DNA of 14,705 nucleotides from Gammaproteobacteria bacterium (GTDB lineage: Bacteria > Pseudomonadota > Gammaproteobacteria > SURF-13): contig JAMCTV010000058.1 in NCBI GenBank assembly GCA_023381235.1, positions 1 to 14,705 on the forward strand. Reading direction: 5' to 3'. Made by a program: the position numbers and the translations under genes. Under the pieces are notes generated by a model that did not search any database, was not told where the DNA came from, and worked only from the letters and a program-made list of their open reading frames with translations. This document shows, piece after piece, positions 1 through 6,472 of this stretch (the stretch's first letter is position 1; each line of letters opens with the position of its first letter).

Positions 1-153
1 GCCGCGGCGGCACCTGAGTCCGCCGCGCCGGCAGAGCCAGCGCAAGAACGCGCAGCCCCGTTTGTGCGCGGCGAGCGCAAGATCGGGCGCAACGAGCCCT
101 GCCCATGCGGATCGGGGAAAAAATACAAGCACTGCCACGGACAATTGACTTGA
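1..153 (+). CDS. secA: SecA preprotein translocase ATPase, C-terminal 50 residues (5' truncated by window)
   Basis: Reading frame 1 is open from the first base to TGA at 151–153. It encodes an Ala/Pro/Glu-rich linker followed by the SecA zinc-binding tail, RNEPCPCGSGKKYKHCHG. The Cys-x-Cys-x8-Cys-His arrangement (C-P-C, then C-H) is the signature of the SecA C-terminal domain, which in this family binds zinc and helps contact SecB and phospholipid. SecA is the cytoplasmic ATPase that drives proteins through SecYEG. The Ala/Pro-rich stretch matches the variable linker before the tail. A stand-alone SEC-C motif protein would look similar over so short a stretch. The next genes, argJ and a MutT-type Nudix gene, fit the gammaproteobacterial secA neighbourhood and support secA. 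The ATPase domains lie to the left of the window. Confidence 0.93.
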   Translation, partial: AAAAPESAAPAEPAQERAAPFVRGERKIGRNEPCPCGSGKKYKHCHGQLT

Positions 154-157
154 GGAG
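152..157 (+). promoter_or_regulatory. Ribosome binding site that fixes the argJ TTG start
   Basis: GAGGAG overlaps the secA stop codon and sits 6 bases before TTG at 164. It is a strong Shine-Dalgarno match at normal spacing. It supports the non-ATG start of argJ and suggests translation is coupled to the end of secA. Confidence 0.7.
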
Positions 158-163
158 CTCGCT

Positions 164-1384
164 TTGCCTGTAGGTCTCAAGCCCCTGTCCGTATTGCATC
201 CGGTAGCGGGTGTGCGCCTGGGCACGGCGAGCGCCGGAATCAAGAAGCCGGGGCGGCGCGACCTGGTGGTGATGGAAATCCCGCCGGGCGCGAACTGCGC
301 CGCGGTGTTCACGCAAAACGCCTTTTGCGCCGCGCCGGTGATTTTGGCGCGCAGGTATCTTGCACAAGCCGCCCCGCGTTATCTGTTGGTCAACACCGGC
401 AATGCCAATGCCGGCACCGGCGCACAGGGTCTGCGTGACGCCGAGACCTGTTGTGTAGAACTGGCGAAACTCGTGGGCTGCGCGGCGCACGAGGTGCTGC
501 CCTTCTCCACCGGCGTGATTGGCGAGCCTCTGCCAGTGGAAAAAATCCTGGCAGGCTTGCCTGAGGCTTACGCCAAACTGAGTGCAACAGGCTGGGAAGA
601 TGCCGCATACGGCATCATGACCACGGACACCGCGCCCAAGGGTGTCTCGCGCCAGCTCACGCTGCACGGCCATGCGGTCACCATCACCGGCATCGCCAAG
701 GGCTCCGGCATGATCCGCCCCGATATGGCGACCATGCTGGCCTACATCGCCACCGACGCCGCCGTTGCGCCGCAACTGTTGCAGCGCTGTTTGAGTGATG
801 CGGTGCGGGTGTCGTTCAACCGCATCACGGTGGACGGCGACACCTCCACCAACGATGCCTGCGTGCTGATCGCCACCGGCAGGAGCACGCTGCCGCGCGT
901 GACGGATAGCGCAAGCGCCGTTTATCAAACCCTGGCGAGCGCCGTCACGGAAATCTGCGTGGAGCTGGCGCAGGCCATCGTGCGCGACGGCGAAGGCGCA
1001 ACCAAGTTCATCACCATCGAGGTGAACGGCGGGGCGGGCGAAGAAGAGTGCAGCCGTGTCGCCTACGCCATCGCCCACTCCCCCTTGGTGAAGACGGCGT
1101 TCTTCGCCTCCGATCCAAACTGGGGCCGCATCCTCGCCGCCGTGGGCCGGTCAGGAATCGCCGATCTTGACCTGGAACAGGTCACTATCCACCTAGGCGA
1201 GACGTGCATAGTAAAAAACGGCGCGCGCGCGCCGGACTACACCGAAGCGCAGGGCAGGCAGGTAATGAGTGCGGATGAAATCCGTGTAGGCGTGGATTTA
1301 AAGTGCGGCGCGCATCACGCCACCGTGTGGACCTGCGACTTTTCCTATGACTACGTGCGCATCAACGCCGAGTATAGAACCTGA
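164..1384 (+). CDS. argJ: Glutamate N-acetyltransferase / ornithine acetyltransferase (ArgJ)
   Basis: 406 residues, the usual ArgJ length. ArgJ transfers acetyl from N-acetylornithine to glutamate, the recycling step of arginine biosynthesis. Some members also use acetyl-CoA, and this cannot be decided here. The precursor self-cleaves before a conserved threonine. Here KGSGMIRPDMATML places the cut between Ala189 and Thr190, with Thr190 as the new N-terminal nucleophile. The oxyanion-hole segment STGVIG (115–120) and the SDPNWGRILAAVGRSG block are intact. The start is TTG at 164: it has a strong GAGGAG ribosome site and gives the family N-terminus (VGLKPLSVLHPVAGVRLG). It lies 10 bases after secA and 3 bases before the Nudix fusion gene, so co-transcription is likely. 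No arginine operator is evident. Confidence 0.96.
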   Translation: MPVGLKPLSVLHPVAGVRLGTASAGIKKPGRRDLVVMEIPPGANCAAVFTQNAFCAAPVILARRYLAQAAPRYLLVNTGNANAGTGAQGLRDAETCCVELAKLVGCAAHEVLPFSTGVIGEPLPVEKILAGLPEAYAKLSATGWEDAAYGIMTTDTAPKGVSRQLTLHGHAVTITGIAKGSGMIRPDMATMLAYIATDAAVAPQLLQRCLSDAVRVSFNRITVDGDTSTNDACVLIATGRSTLPRVTDSASAVYQTLASAVTEICVELAQAIVRDGEGATKFITIEVNGGAGEEECSRVAYAIAHSPLVKTAFFASDPNWGRILAAVGRSGIADLDLEQVTIHLGETCIVKNGARAPDYTEAQGRQVMSADEIRVGVDLKCGAHHATVWTCDFSYDYVRINAEYRT

Positions 1385-1387
1385 AAT

Positions 1388-2401
1388 GTGACTGAACATT
1401 TAATTTACCAACACGTCGCGGCGGCGGTCATTTTTAATCAGCGCGGCGAGGTGTTGCTTGCGCTGCGCCCCGCCCATAAACATCAAGGTGGGTTGTGGGA
1501 GTTTCCCGGCGGCAAGGTAGAAGCTGCCGAAAATGTGCTGGAGGCGCTCAAACGCGAGTTGCATGAGGAGTTGGGCATTACAATTATGCGCGCCCGGCCC
1601 TTGATACGCATTCCACATCATTATCCCGACAAATCCGTGCTGCTGGACGTATGGCGCGTGGATGCGTTCCACGGCGAGCCGCACCCCAAGGAAGGCCAAC
1701 GCATCGAATGGGTGGCGCAGGACAAGCTGGCGCAGCGGGAGTATCCCGCGGCCAACCTGCCCATCCTGAACGCGGTGCGGCTTCCGGTGCTCTATCTTGT
1801 TACCGGTGAGCCGGAACCGGGCTGGAGCGACAAGGCTTTCCTGGACAGGCTGGAGCGCTGTCTGCAAGGCGGCGCGCGCCTGATTCAACTGCGCGCCAAA
1901 ACCCTGGATCAAGACCGCTATCGCACCCTGGCTGAACAGGCGCTTGGATTATGCGCGCCTTATGGCGCGCAGCTTTTGCTCAACGCCGCGCCCCGGCTGG
2001 CGCAGGAAATCGGCGCGCACGGCGTGCACCTCACCAGCGCGCGGCTGCTTGAACTGGAGCGGCGTCCGCTCGATGCCGGGCATTGGGTCGCAGCTTCGTG
2101 CCACAACCGGGCGGAGCTGGAACACGCGATGCGCATCAAGGCGGATTTCGCGGTCGCGGCTCCGGTGCTTGACACGCCCACCCATCCCGGGGCCGCAACG
2201 CTCGGCTGGCAAGGCCTGCAAAACTTGACGGAGCTCGCCACACTGCCGGTTTACGCCTTGGGCGGAATGCAGGCGGAACACCTGGCGCTCGCCTTCCGGC
2301 ACGGCGCGCAAGGCATCGCCGTGGTGAGCGCGATATGGAACACGCCCCGGCCGGAGGAAGCAACGGCGCGGATACTGCGTGAGAACACGGCGCACGAATG
2401 A
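1388..2401 (+). CDS. MutT-like Nudix hydrolase fused to a degenerate ThiE-like (thiamine phosphate synthase) domain
   Basis: 337 residues, two domains. Residues about 5–130 are a MutT-type Nudix domain with a complete Nudix box: G42, E48, then RELHEELGI at 56–64. This predicts hydrolysis of a nucleoside triphosphate-type substrate, possibly 8-oxo-dGTP. Residues about 133–330 resemble thiamine phosphate synthase: QLRAK (167–171), GVHL (212–215), SCH (237–239), LGGM, VVSAI. Important ThiE residues are missing: the Asp of the usual N-D pair is Ala200, the G-Q-x-D magnesium motif reads TSAR (216–219), and the Lys after the P-T motif is absent. Thiamine synthesis is therefore doubtful. The family is a known fusion in gammaproteobacteria, and the second domain's job is not established to my knowledge. 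The start is GTG at 1388, 3 bases after argJ, because the overlapping ATG at 1386 runs straight into TGA. No good ribosome site is seen, so coupling to argJ is likely. It converges on yacG with 16 bases between. Confidence 0.9.
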   Translation: MTEHLIYQHVAAAVIFNQRGEVLLALRPAHKHQGGLWEFPGGKVEAAENVLEALKRELHEELGITIMRARPLIRIPHHYPDKSVLLDVWRVDAFHGEPHPKEGQRIEWVAQDKLAQREYPAANLPILNAVRLPVLYLVTGEPEPGWSDKAFLDRLERCLQGGARLIQLRAKTLDQDRYRTLAEQALGLCAPYGAQLLLNAAPRLAQEIGAHGVHLTSARLLELERRPLDAGHWVAASCHNRAELEHAMRIKADFAVAAPVLDTPTHPGAATLGWQGLQNLTELATLPVYALGGMQAEHLALAFRHGAQGIAVVSAIWNTPRPEEATARILRENTAHE

Positions 2402-2417
2402 CTCTTCTGCGGCCGTG

Positions 2418-2597
2418 TCACTCCTCCTCATCCGGCGGCTTTTCCGGATGCTGCGCCGGGATGCGATAGGACTCTCCCGCCCAGGCGCCGAGATCAATCA
2501 GCTTGCAGCGTTCGCTGCAAAACGGGCGGCTGGGATAGCGCTCCGACCACTGCACCGGCTTGCCGCAGACGGGGCAAGACACGTCCGTCTTTTTCAT
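2418..2597 (-). CDS. yacG: DNA gyrase inhibitor YacG
   Basis: 59 residues from ATG at 2597. YacG is a small zinc-binding protein that binds GyrB and blocks gyrase. The four zinc ligands are C8, C11, C27 and C31 (CPVCG and FCSERC), followed by the family's KLIDLGAW segment and an acidic C-terminal tail. The ATG overlaps the zapD stop as ATGA (2594–2597), a typical coupled start, and gives the family N-terminus MKKTDVSCP. A TTG at 2606 in the same frame would add three residues (62 aa) and is the main alternative. The order zapD–yacG with coaE upstream matches E. coli. It is the last gene of the leftward cluster. Confidence 0.93.
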   Translation of the reverse strand: MKKTDVSCPVCGKPVQWSERYPSRPFCSERCKLIDLGAWAGESYRIPAQHPEKPPDEEE

Positions 2598-3361
2598 ATC
2601 AGGCAACAGTACAGGTCAAACTCGATGTCTTGCGCAGCCTGCACGGCGCGGCCGTCTTTGATGTGCTCCATGAAACGCACCGTGATGCGGTGCTTGCCGC
2701 CGCTGATTTCGGCATAGCAGGGCAGGCTGAACGGCACGGCGACGCGCACCAGTTGGCAGGGAGTATCCGGGTCCAGCGATTTTTGCAGGAAACCCGCTTG
2801 CGCGCATTCCCGGCTCGGTGTGGCGCTTTCGCGGATCAACTGCAATATCAACGCTACGGCGCTCTGCACCGGACCTAGGGTATTCAGCCACTCCTGCAAA
2901 TCACGTAGCCGTTCCGCCGTCGGGCGCTCCAGCCAGAAATGATAGGCGGGCAAATCGAAATCGCAGGTGCCACCGGGAATGCTGGTGCGCTGCCGGATGC
3001 TGTTGATAAATTCATTCTGGCGCAGTGCCTGGCCAAGCTGGCCTTCGACGGCGTGCAGGCGGTCTACTTGCGCGTCCAGTTGATCGAGAATCTGATTCAG
3101 CCGCTGTTGATCCACCTCCGGCACCTGCTCCAGACGGGTAAGCGCGGCGCCGTGCCGTTCCAGCTCCTTTAACAGCTCCCCCTTGAGATCGGCGCGCCCC
3201 ATGACGTTGAGAATTTCAAACAGCGTGGACAACGTGGCGCGGCTATCCCACGGACTTGCGCCGCACAAGGTGTGGCTGGCCTGAAGAAACAACAACTCCA
3301 GGCGCAGAAAAGTGCGTATTCGCTCGCTCAGCGGTTGCTCATAGAAGACCTGCTCGCCCAC
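2594..3361 (-). CDS. zapD: Cell division protein ZapD (Z-ring bundling)
   Basis: 255 residues, close to the E. coli protein (247). ZapD (formerly YacF) cross-links FtsZ filaments at the division site in the cytoplasm. The sequence follows the family throughout: YEQPLSERIRTFLRLE at the N-terminus, a long helical region, SIPGGTCDFDLPAYHFWL in the middle, and a beta-rich end with GGKHRITVRFME. The start is GTG at 3361: a TAA lies directly before it in the same frame, so no longer protein is possible. An AGGG ribosome site is about 9 bases upstream. A 7-bp inverted repeat (CTTAAAC 3361–3367 / GTTTAAG 3382–3388) places that ribosome site in a loop, which could affect translation; this is inference. 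The stop overlaps the yacG ATG. Confidence 0.94.
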   Translation of the reverse strand: MGEQVFYEQPLSERIRTFLRLELLFLQASHTLCGASPWDSRATLSTLFEILNVMGRADLKGELLKELERHGAALTRLEQVPEVDQQRLNQILDQLDAQVDRLHAVEGQLGQALRQNEFINSIRQRTSIPGGTCDFDLPAYHFWLERPTAERLRDLQEWLNTLGPVQSAVALILQLIRESATPSRECAQAGFLQKSLDPDTPCQLVRVAVPFSLPCYAEISGGKHRITVRFMEHIKDGRAVQAAQDIEFDLYCCLI

Positions 3362-3385
3362 TTAAACGTCCCTTGGATATGGTTT

Positions 3386-3415
3386 AAGAAACTCTGAACA
3401 ACTCAGAGATTCCTT
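3386..3415. repeat. Imperfect palindrome related to the 4945–4974 palindrome
   Basis: The core is CTCTGA (3392–3397), loop ACAAC, TCAGAG (3403–3408), with weaker pairing outside (AAGAAA / ATTCCTT). Read on the minus strand it aligns closely with the perfect palindrome in the pilC–pilD gap, sharing AAGGAA, CTCTGA and TTCAGAG. It fills most of the 58-base gap between coaE and zapD. It may be a relic of the same mobile repeat, or a hairpin in the coaE–zapD transcript. It has no T run, so it is a weak terminator candidate. Confidence 0.6.
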
Positions 3416-3419
3416 GTCA

Positions 3420-4037
3420 TTATACTTTGTTGGAAGCGGAGGCGGGGGCCGCCAATTGCATATAACGGCGGTGCAGCTCGTCCACCCGCTGCTTGAGCCT
3501 GTCGCGTCCGCCATCGTTGACAATCACGTCGTCCGCCGCGGCCAGCCGCTCCTCACGGCCCGCCTGGGCGGCGAGGACGGCGTTGAACTCCGCCGCAGTC
3601 AACCCATCACGCGTCACGACGCGACGGCGGCGCAACTCATCAGGCGCATCTATCACCAATACGCGCTGCACGCTGGCCGTCTGCCCGGTCTCGACCAGCA
3701 GAGGTATGCATACGATACAGTAGGACGCCTTAAGCCGCTTGAGGCGCGCCTGCATCTCCTCGCGGATCAAGGGGTGCAACAGCGCCTCCAGTTGCCTGCG
3801 CTGCGCCGCGTCATTGAACACCAGGGTGCGCAGCCTGGTGCGGTTGAGCGCGCCGTTATCATCCAGTATCTCACGCCCAAACATTTCCGTGAGACGTGTA
3901 AGCGCGGGCTTGCCCTTGTCCACCAATTCCCTGGCGATGGCGTCGGCATCCAGCACCGGCACACCCAGCGCCTGAAACAATTCCGCTACCGTGGACTTGC
4001 CGGCGCCGATACCGCCCGTCAGCCCGACTATAAGCAT
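3420..4037 (-). CDS. coaE: Dephospho-CoA kinase (CoaE)
   Basis: 205 residues, the normal CoaE length. It phosphorylates the ribose 3'-hydroxyl of dephospho-CoA with ATP, the last step of coenzyme A synthesis, in the cytoplasm. The N-terminus MLIVGLTGGIGAGKST holds the P-loop (G8–S15). DAD at 30–32 is the family motif near the active site. LLHPLIREEM and the IPLLVETG segment follow the family pattern, as does the late VTRDGLTAAEF stretch. It begins 8 bases after the pilD stop and is probably in the same transcript. The coaE–pilD linkage also occurs in Pseudomonas. Confidence 0.96.
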   Translation of the reverse strand: MLIVGLTGGIGAGKSTVAELFQALGVPVLDADAIARELVDKGKPALTRLTEMFGREILDDNGALNRTRLRTLVFNDAAQRRQLEALLHPLIREEMQARLKRLKASYCIVCIPLLVETGQTASVQRVLVIDAPDELRRRRVVTRDGLTAAEFNAVLAAQAGREERLAAADDVIVNDGGRDRLKQRVDELHRRYMQLAAPASASNKV

Positions 4038-4045
4038 GGAAGCGT

Positions 4046-4915
4046 TTATGCCAGTCCCGCCAAGCGCAGGTAAGCGCTGGTCAGTTCTTTCCCCCAGATC
4101 AGAGCCAGCCAGCCTGCGGCGGCGAGATAGGGACCAAACGGGATGGGAATATTTTTGTCGCGTCCCAAAAACAGTACCATGCTGACGCCCACCACCGCGC
4201 CCACCAGGGAAGACAACAGTATCACCACCGGCAGCGCCTGCCAGCCGAGCCAGGCGCCCAGCACAGCAAGCAGCTTGAAATCCCCCTGCCCCATGCCTTC
4301 CTTGCCGGTGGCCAATTTAAACAGCCAGTACACCGCCCACAGCGCGAGATAGCCCGCCGCCGCGCCGATGATCGCGCTGCGGCTGCCCACGAACATGCCC
4401 GTGAGACTGAGCAAGAGCCCGCCCCACAGCAGCGGCAGGGTGATGGAGTCGGGCAGCAGTTGATGTTCGAGGTCAATGAAGGTCAGGGTGATCAAGGCCC
4501 AGGTGAACAGCAGCGCCGCCGCGCTGAGCCAGGCAAACCCGAAATGCGCGGCGACTGCCGCGGACAGTATCGCGGTCAGCAATTCGACCGCCGGGTAACG
4601 CGGTGAGATGCGCGCGCCACAGGCGGAACACCTTCCTTTGAGCGCGAGGTAGCTCAGCAGCGGGATGTTCTCCAGCGCCGTGATGGCATGTCCGCACTGC
4701 GGACACCGCGAGCGGGGAACGATGAGGTTGAAACGCAACGGTTCAGCGCGCTCATCCGGCAACTCGAGCAGTTGCCGGCACTGCGCCCGCCAGTCGCGCT
4801 GCATCATGCGCGGCAGGCGGTAAATGACGACATTCAGAAAGCTGCCCACCACCAGCCCCAACACGCCGGCGGACAAGACAAACAGCCAGGGGGACGCGCG
4901 CAGGATGTCAATCAC
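4046..4915 (-). CDS. pilD: Type IV prepilin leader peptidase / N-methyltransferase (PilD)
   Basis: 289 residues. PilD is an inner-membrane aspartic protease that removes the short basic leader of prepilins and type II secretion pseudopilins, then methylates the new N-terminus. The N-terminal membrane helix ends in GSFLNVVIYRLP. The cytoplasmic methylase loop has two CxxC pairs (C71/C74, C96/C99). Several hydrophobic helices follow. The catalytic aspartates are expected at D148 (FIDLEHQLLPD) and D212 (GMGQGDFK). The start is taken as GTG at 4915, giving an N-terminus like its relatives. No good ribosome site precedes it. A TTG 8 codons upstream in the same frame is possible before a TAG closes the frame. 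It follows pilC after 319 bases that contain a small mobile element and likely its own promoter. Confidence 0.94.
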   Translation of the reverse strand: MIDILRASPWLFVLSAGVLGLVVGSFLNVVIYRLPRMMQRDWRAQCRQLLELPDERAEPLRFNLIVPRSRCPQCGHAITALENIPLLSYLALKGRCSACGARISPRYPAVELLTAILSAAVAAHFGFAWLSAAALLFTWALITLTFIDLEHQLLPDSITLPLLWGGLLLSLTGMFVGSRSAIIGAAAGYLALWAVYWLFKLATGKEGMGQGDFKLLAVLGAWLGWQALPVVILLSSLVGAVVGVSMVLFLGRDKNIPIPFGPYLAAAGWLALIWGKELTSAYLRLAGLA

Positions 4916-4944
4916 TGGCGCGCAGAGAGAAGGGGCAAGAGCTA

Positions 4945-4974
4945 AGGAACCTCTGAATTAATTCAGAGGTTCCT
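4945..4974. repeat. Perfect 30-bp palindrome
   Basis: Two 15-base arms with no spacer: AGGAACCTCTGAATT followed by its exact reverse complement. In RNA it would fold into a strong hairpin within the probable pilD leader, about 30 bases before the GTG. There is no T run on either side, so it is not a standard terminator. It looks like two terminal repeats joined head to head, and it is related to the imperfect palindrome at 3386–3415. Confidence 0.9.
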
Positions 4975-4994
4975 GCGGTGCAGGGATGCGCCGC

Positions 4995-5026
4995 CATTTT
5001 ACAATCACGCATGTGATTGTAAAATG
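4995..5026. promoter_or_regulatory. 14-bp-arm palindrome with promoter-like hexamers on both strands
   Basis: CATTTTACAATCAC, a GCAT centre, then the exact reverse complement. By symmetry each strand reads TTTACA, 16 bases, TAAAAT, a near match to the sigma-70 −35 and −10 boxes (5 of 6 each). On the minus strand transcription would start near 4989 and run into pilD–coaE–zapD–yacG with a leader of about 75 bases. It could instead be a dimeric regulator site. The promoter reading is inference; the dyad is certain. Confidence 0.5.
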
Positions 5027-5234
5027 AAGAAAGGCAATCCTTCGACAAGATCAGGACACGTTTTTGCTTTTTGCCGGGCAGGACGCCCCAATGCCGCGGG
5101 CGCAGGGATGCGCAGGAGCGGCCGTGCTCTGAGAAGTCCAGGATGGACTTATTCAGAGCTTTCCTAAGAGAAAAGTATTGGAACACTGTCAGAAATAAAT
5201 CTTTTCTCTTGCCTCTTTTCTCTTGTATCCGCCT

Positions 5235-6461
5235 TCAAACCACCGACCCCATCTTGAAGATGGGCAAATACATGGCAATCACCAGCCCGCCCACCAGCAC
5301 GCCCAGTATCGCCATAATCATCGGCTCCAGCAAACTGGAAAGCGAATCCACCATGTTATCCACTTCCTCTTCGTAGAAGTCGGCGACCTTGCCCAGCATG
5401 GCATCGAGCGAACCGGCCTCCTCGCCTATCGCCACCATCTGCACCACCATGTTGGGGAACAGTTGCGCGTTGCGCATCGCCACGTTCATTTGCGTGCCGG
5501 TCGCCACTTCGTCGCGCATGCGCAGGATGGCTTCCGAATAGACGATGTTGCCCGATGCGCCCGCCACCGAGACCATGGACTCGACCAGCGGCACGCCGGC
5601 CGCGAACATGGTGGACATGGTGCGCGCAAAGCGCGCGATGGCGCCTTTGTTGAGGATATCGCCTATCACCGGCACCTTGAGCATGACCCGGTCAAAAAAG
5701 TGCGCCACCGCCTTGGAGCGTTTCTTGGCCTCGATAAGCGCGTAAACGCCGCCGCCCAGGGCGCCGAAGATCAGCCACCACCATTTCTGGAAAATCGCGG
5801 AAAGGTTAATCACCATCTGGGTCAGCGCAGGGAGATCGGCGCCGAAACCCTTGAACAGCGACTCGAACTGCGGAATCACGAAGATGAGCAGGATGGCGGT
5901 GATTATGAAGGCCACCACCAATACCGCGGTCGGATAAAACAGCGCCTTTTTGATCTTGCCCTTGATCGCCTCGGTTTTTTCCTTATAAGTGGCGATCTTG
6001 TTCATCAAACCTTCCAGGATGCCGGCCTGCTCACCGGCTCGCACCAGGTTGCAGTAGAGTTCATCAAACTGGCGCGGGTGTTTTTCCATGGCCTCGGCCA
6101 GAGAGCTGCCGCTCTCCACGTCGGCTTTAATGGCGAGAATGAGCTCCTGCATGGCGAGGTTTTCGTGGCCGCGTCCCACGATTTCGAACGCCTGCACCAG
6201 CGGCACGCCGGCCGAAATCATGGTGGACATCTGCCGGCTCAGCACCGCGATGTCCTTCGGGGTAATTTTCTTTTTCGACCGCCCGCCAAACAGGGGGGTG
6301 GGCTTTTTCACCACCTTGAGCGGATTGATGCCCTGGCGGCGCAAATCGGCCTTGACCAGGGCGGGGCTGACGCCCTTGACTTCGCCCTTGACGCGCGCAC
6401 CCTGCTTGTTGGAACCCTCCCAGACAAAGGTCTCGATTATCTTCGCCGCTTTCTCAGCCAT
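5235..6461 (-). CDS. pilC: Type IV pilus inner-membrane platform protein PilC
   Basis: 408 residues, the usual PilC/GspF length. PilC sits in the inner membrane and couples the PilB motor to pilin assembly. It has two repeated GspF domains, at about 72–194 and 275–398. Each begins with a similar cytoplasmic helix pair (RQMSTMISAGVPLVQAFE and RTMSTMFAAGVPLVESM). Membrane segments are near 178–197, 225–243 and 381–400. The RAGEQAGILEGLM and AIGEEAGSLDAML blocks are the conserved GspF repeats. The ATG at 6461 is preceded by an AAAGG-type ribosome site and lies 11 bases after the pilB stop. Together with pilB and pilD it fits a type IV pilus more than a general type II secretion operon. Confidence 0.96.
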   Translation of the reverse strand: MAEKAAKIIETFVWEGSNKQGARVKGEVKGVSPALVKADLRRQGINPLKVVKKPTPLFGGRSKKKITPKDIAVLSRQMSTMISAGVPLVQAFEIVGRGHENLAMQELILAIKADVESGSSLAEAMEKHPRQFDELYCNLVRAGEQAGILEGLMNKIATYKEKTEAIKGKIKKALFYPTAVLVVAFIITAILLIFVIPQFESLFKGFGADLPALTQMVINLSAIFQKWWWLIFGALGGGVYALIEAKKRSKAVAHFFDRVMLKVPVIGDILNKGAIARFARTMSTMFAAGVPLVESMVSVAGASGNIVYSEAILRMRDEVATGTQMNVAMRNAQLFPNMVVQMVAIGEEAGSLDAMLGKVADFYEEEVDNMVDSLSSLLEPMIMAILGVLVGGLVIAMYLPIFKMGSVV

Positions 6462-6472
6462 GGTTCGGGCCT

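Larger units (their letters stand above)
4942..5167. mobile_element. Probable MITE-like element (about 218 bp) with CTAA flanks
   Basis: The left end from 4946 reads GGAACCTCTGAAT. The right end, read inward on the minus strand from 5163, is GAAAGCTCTGAAT, which matches 11 of 13. CTAA flanks both sides (4942–4945 and 5164–5167), as a 4-bp target duplication would. C-T-A-A fits the YTAR duplication typical of the IS5 group, so an IS5-type transposase acting in trans is a reasonable guess. The interior has no credible gene. It holds a 30-bp palindrome at the left end, the 4995–5026 palindrome, a direct repeat GCAGGGATGCGC (4980–4991, 5102–5113) and an AAGTCC/GGACTT hairpin (5134–5150). This element makes up most of the 319-base gap between pilD and pilC. 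The rest of the gap is an imperfect inverted repeat of Ct-rich DNA (about 4925–4941 and 5208–5224). Confidence 0.5.

Noticed and set aside
1800..2401. Separate thiE gene after mutT
   Set aside because: The frame is continuous from the Nudix domain through the ThiE-like domain with no stop, so it is one fused protein.
4908..5186. 92-codon open frame on the minus strand in the pilC–pilD gap
   Set aside because: It runs through palindromes and the mobile-element ends, overlaps the pilD start in another frame, and resembles no protein.
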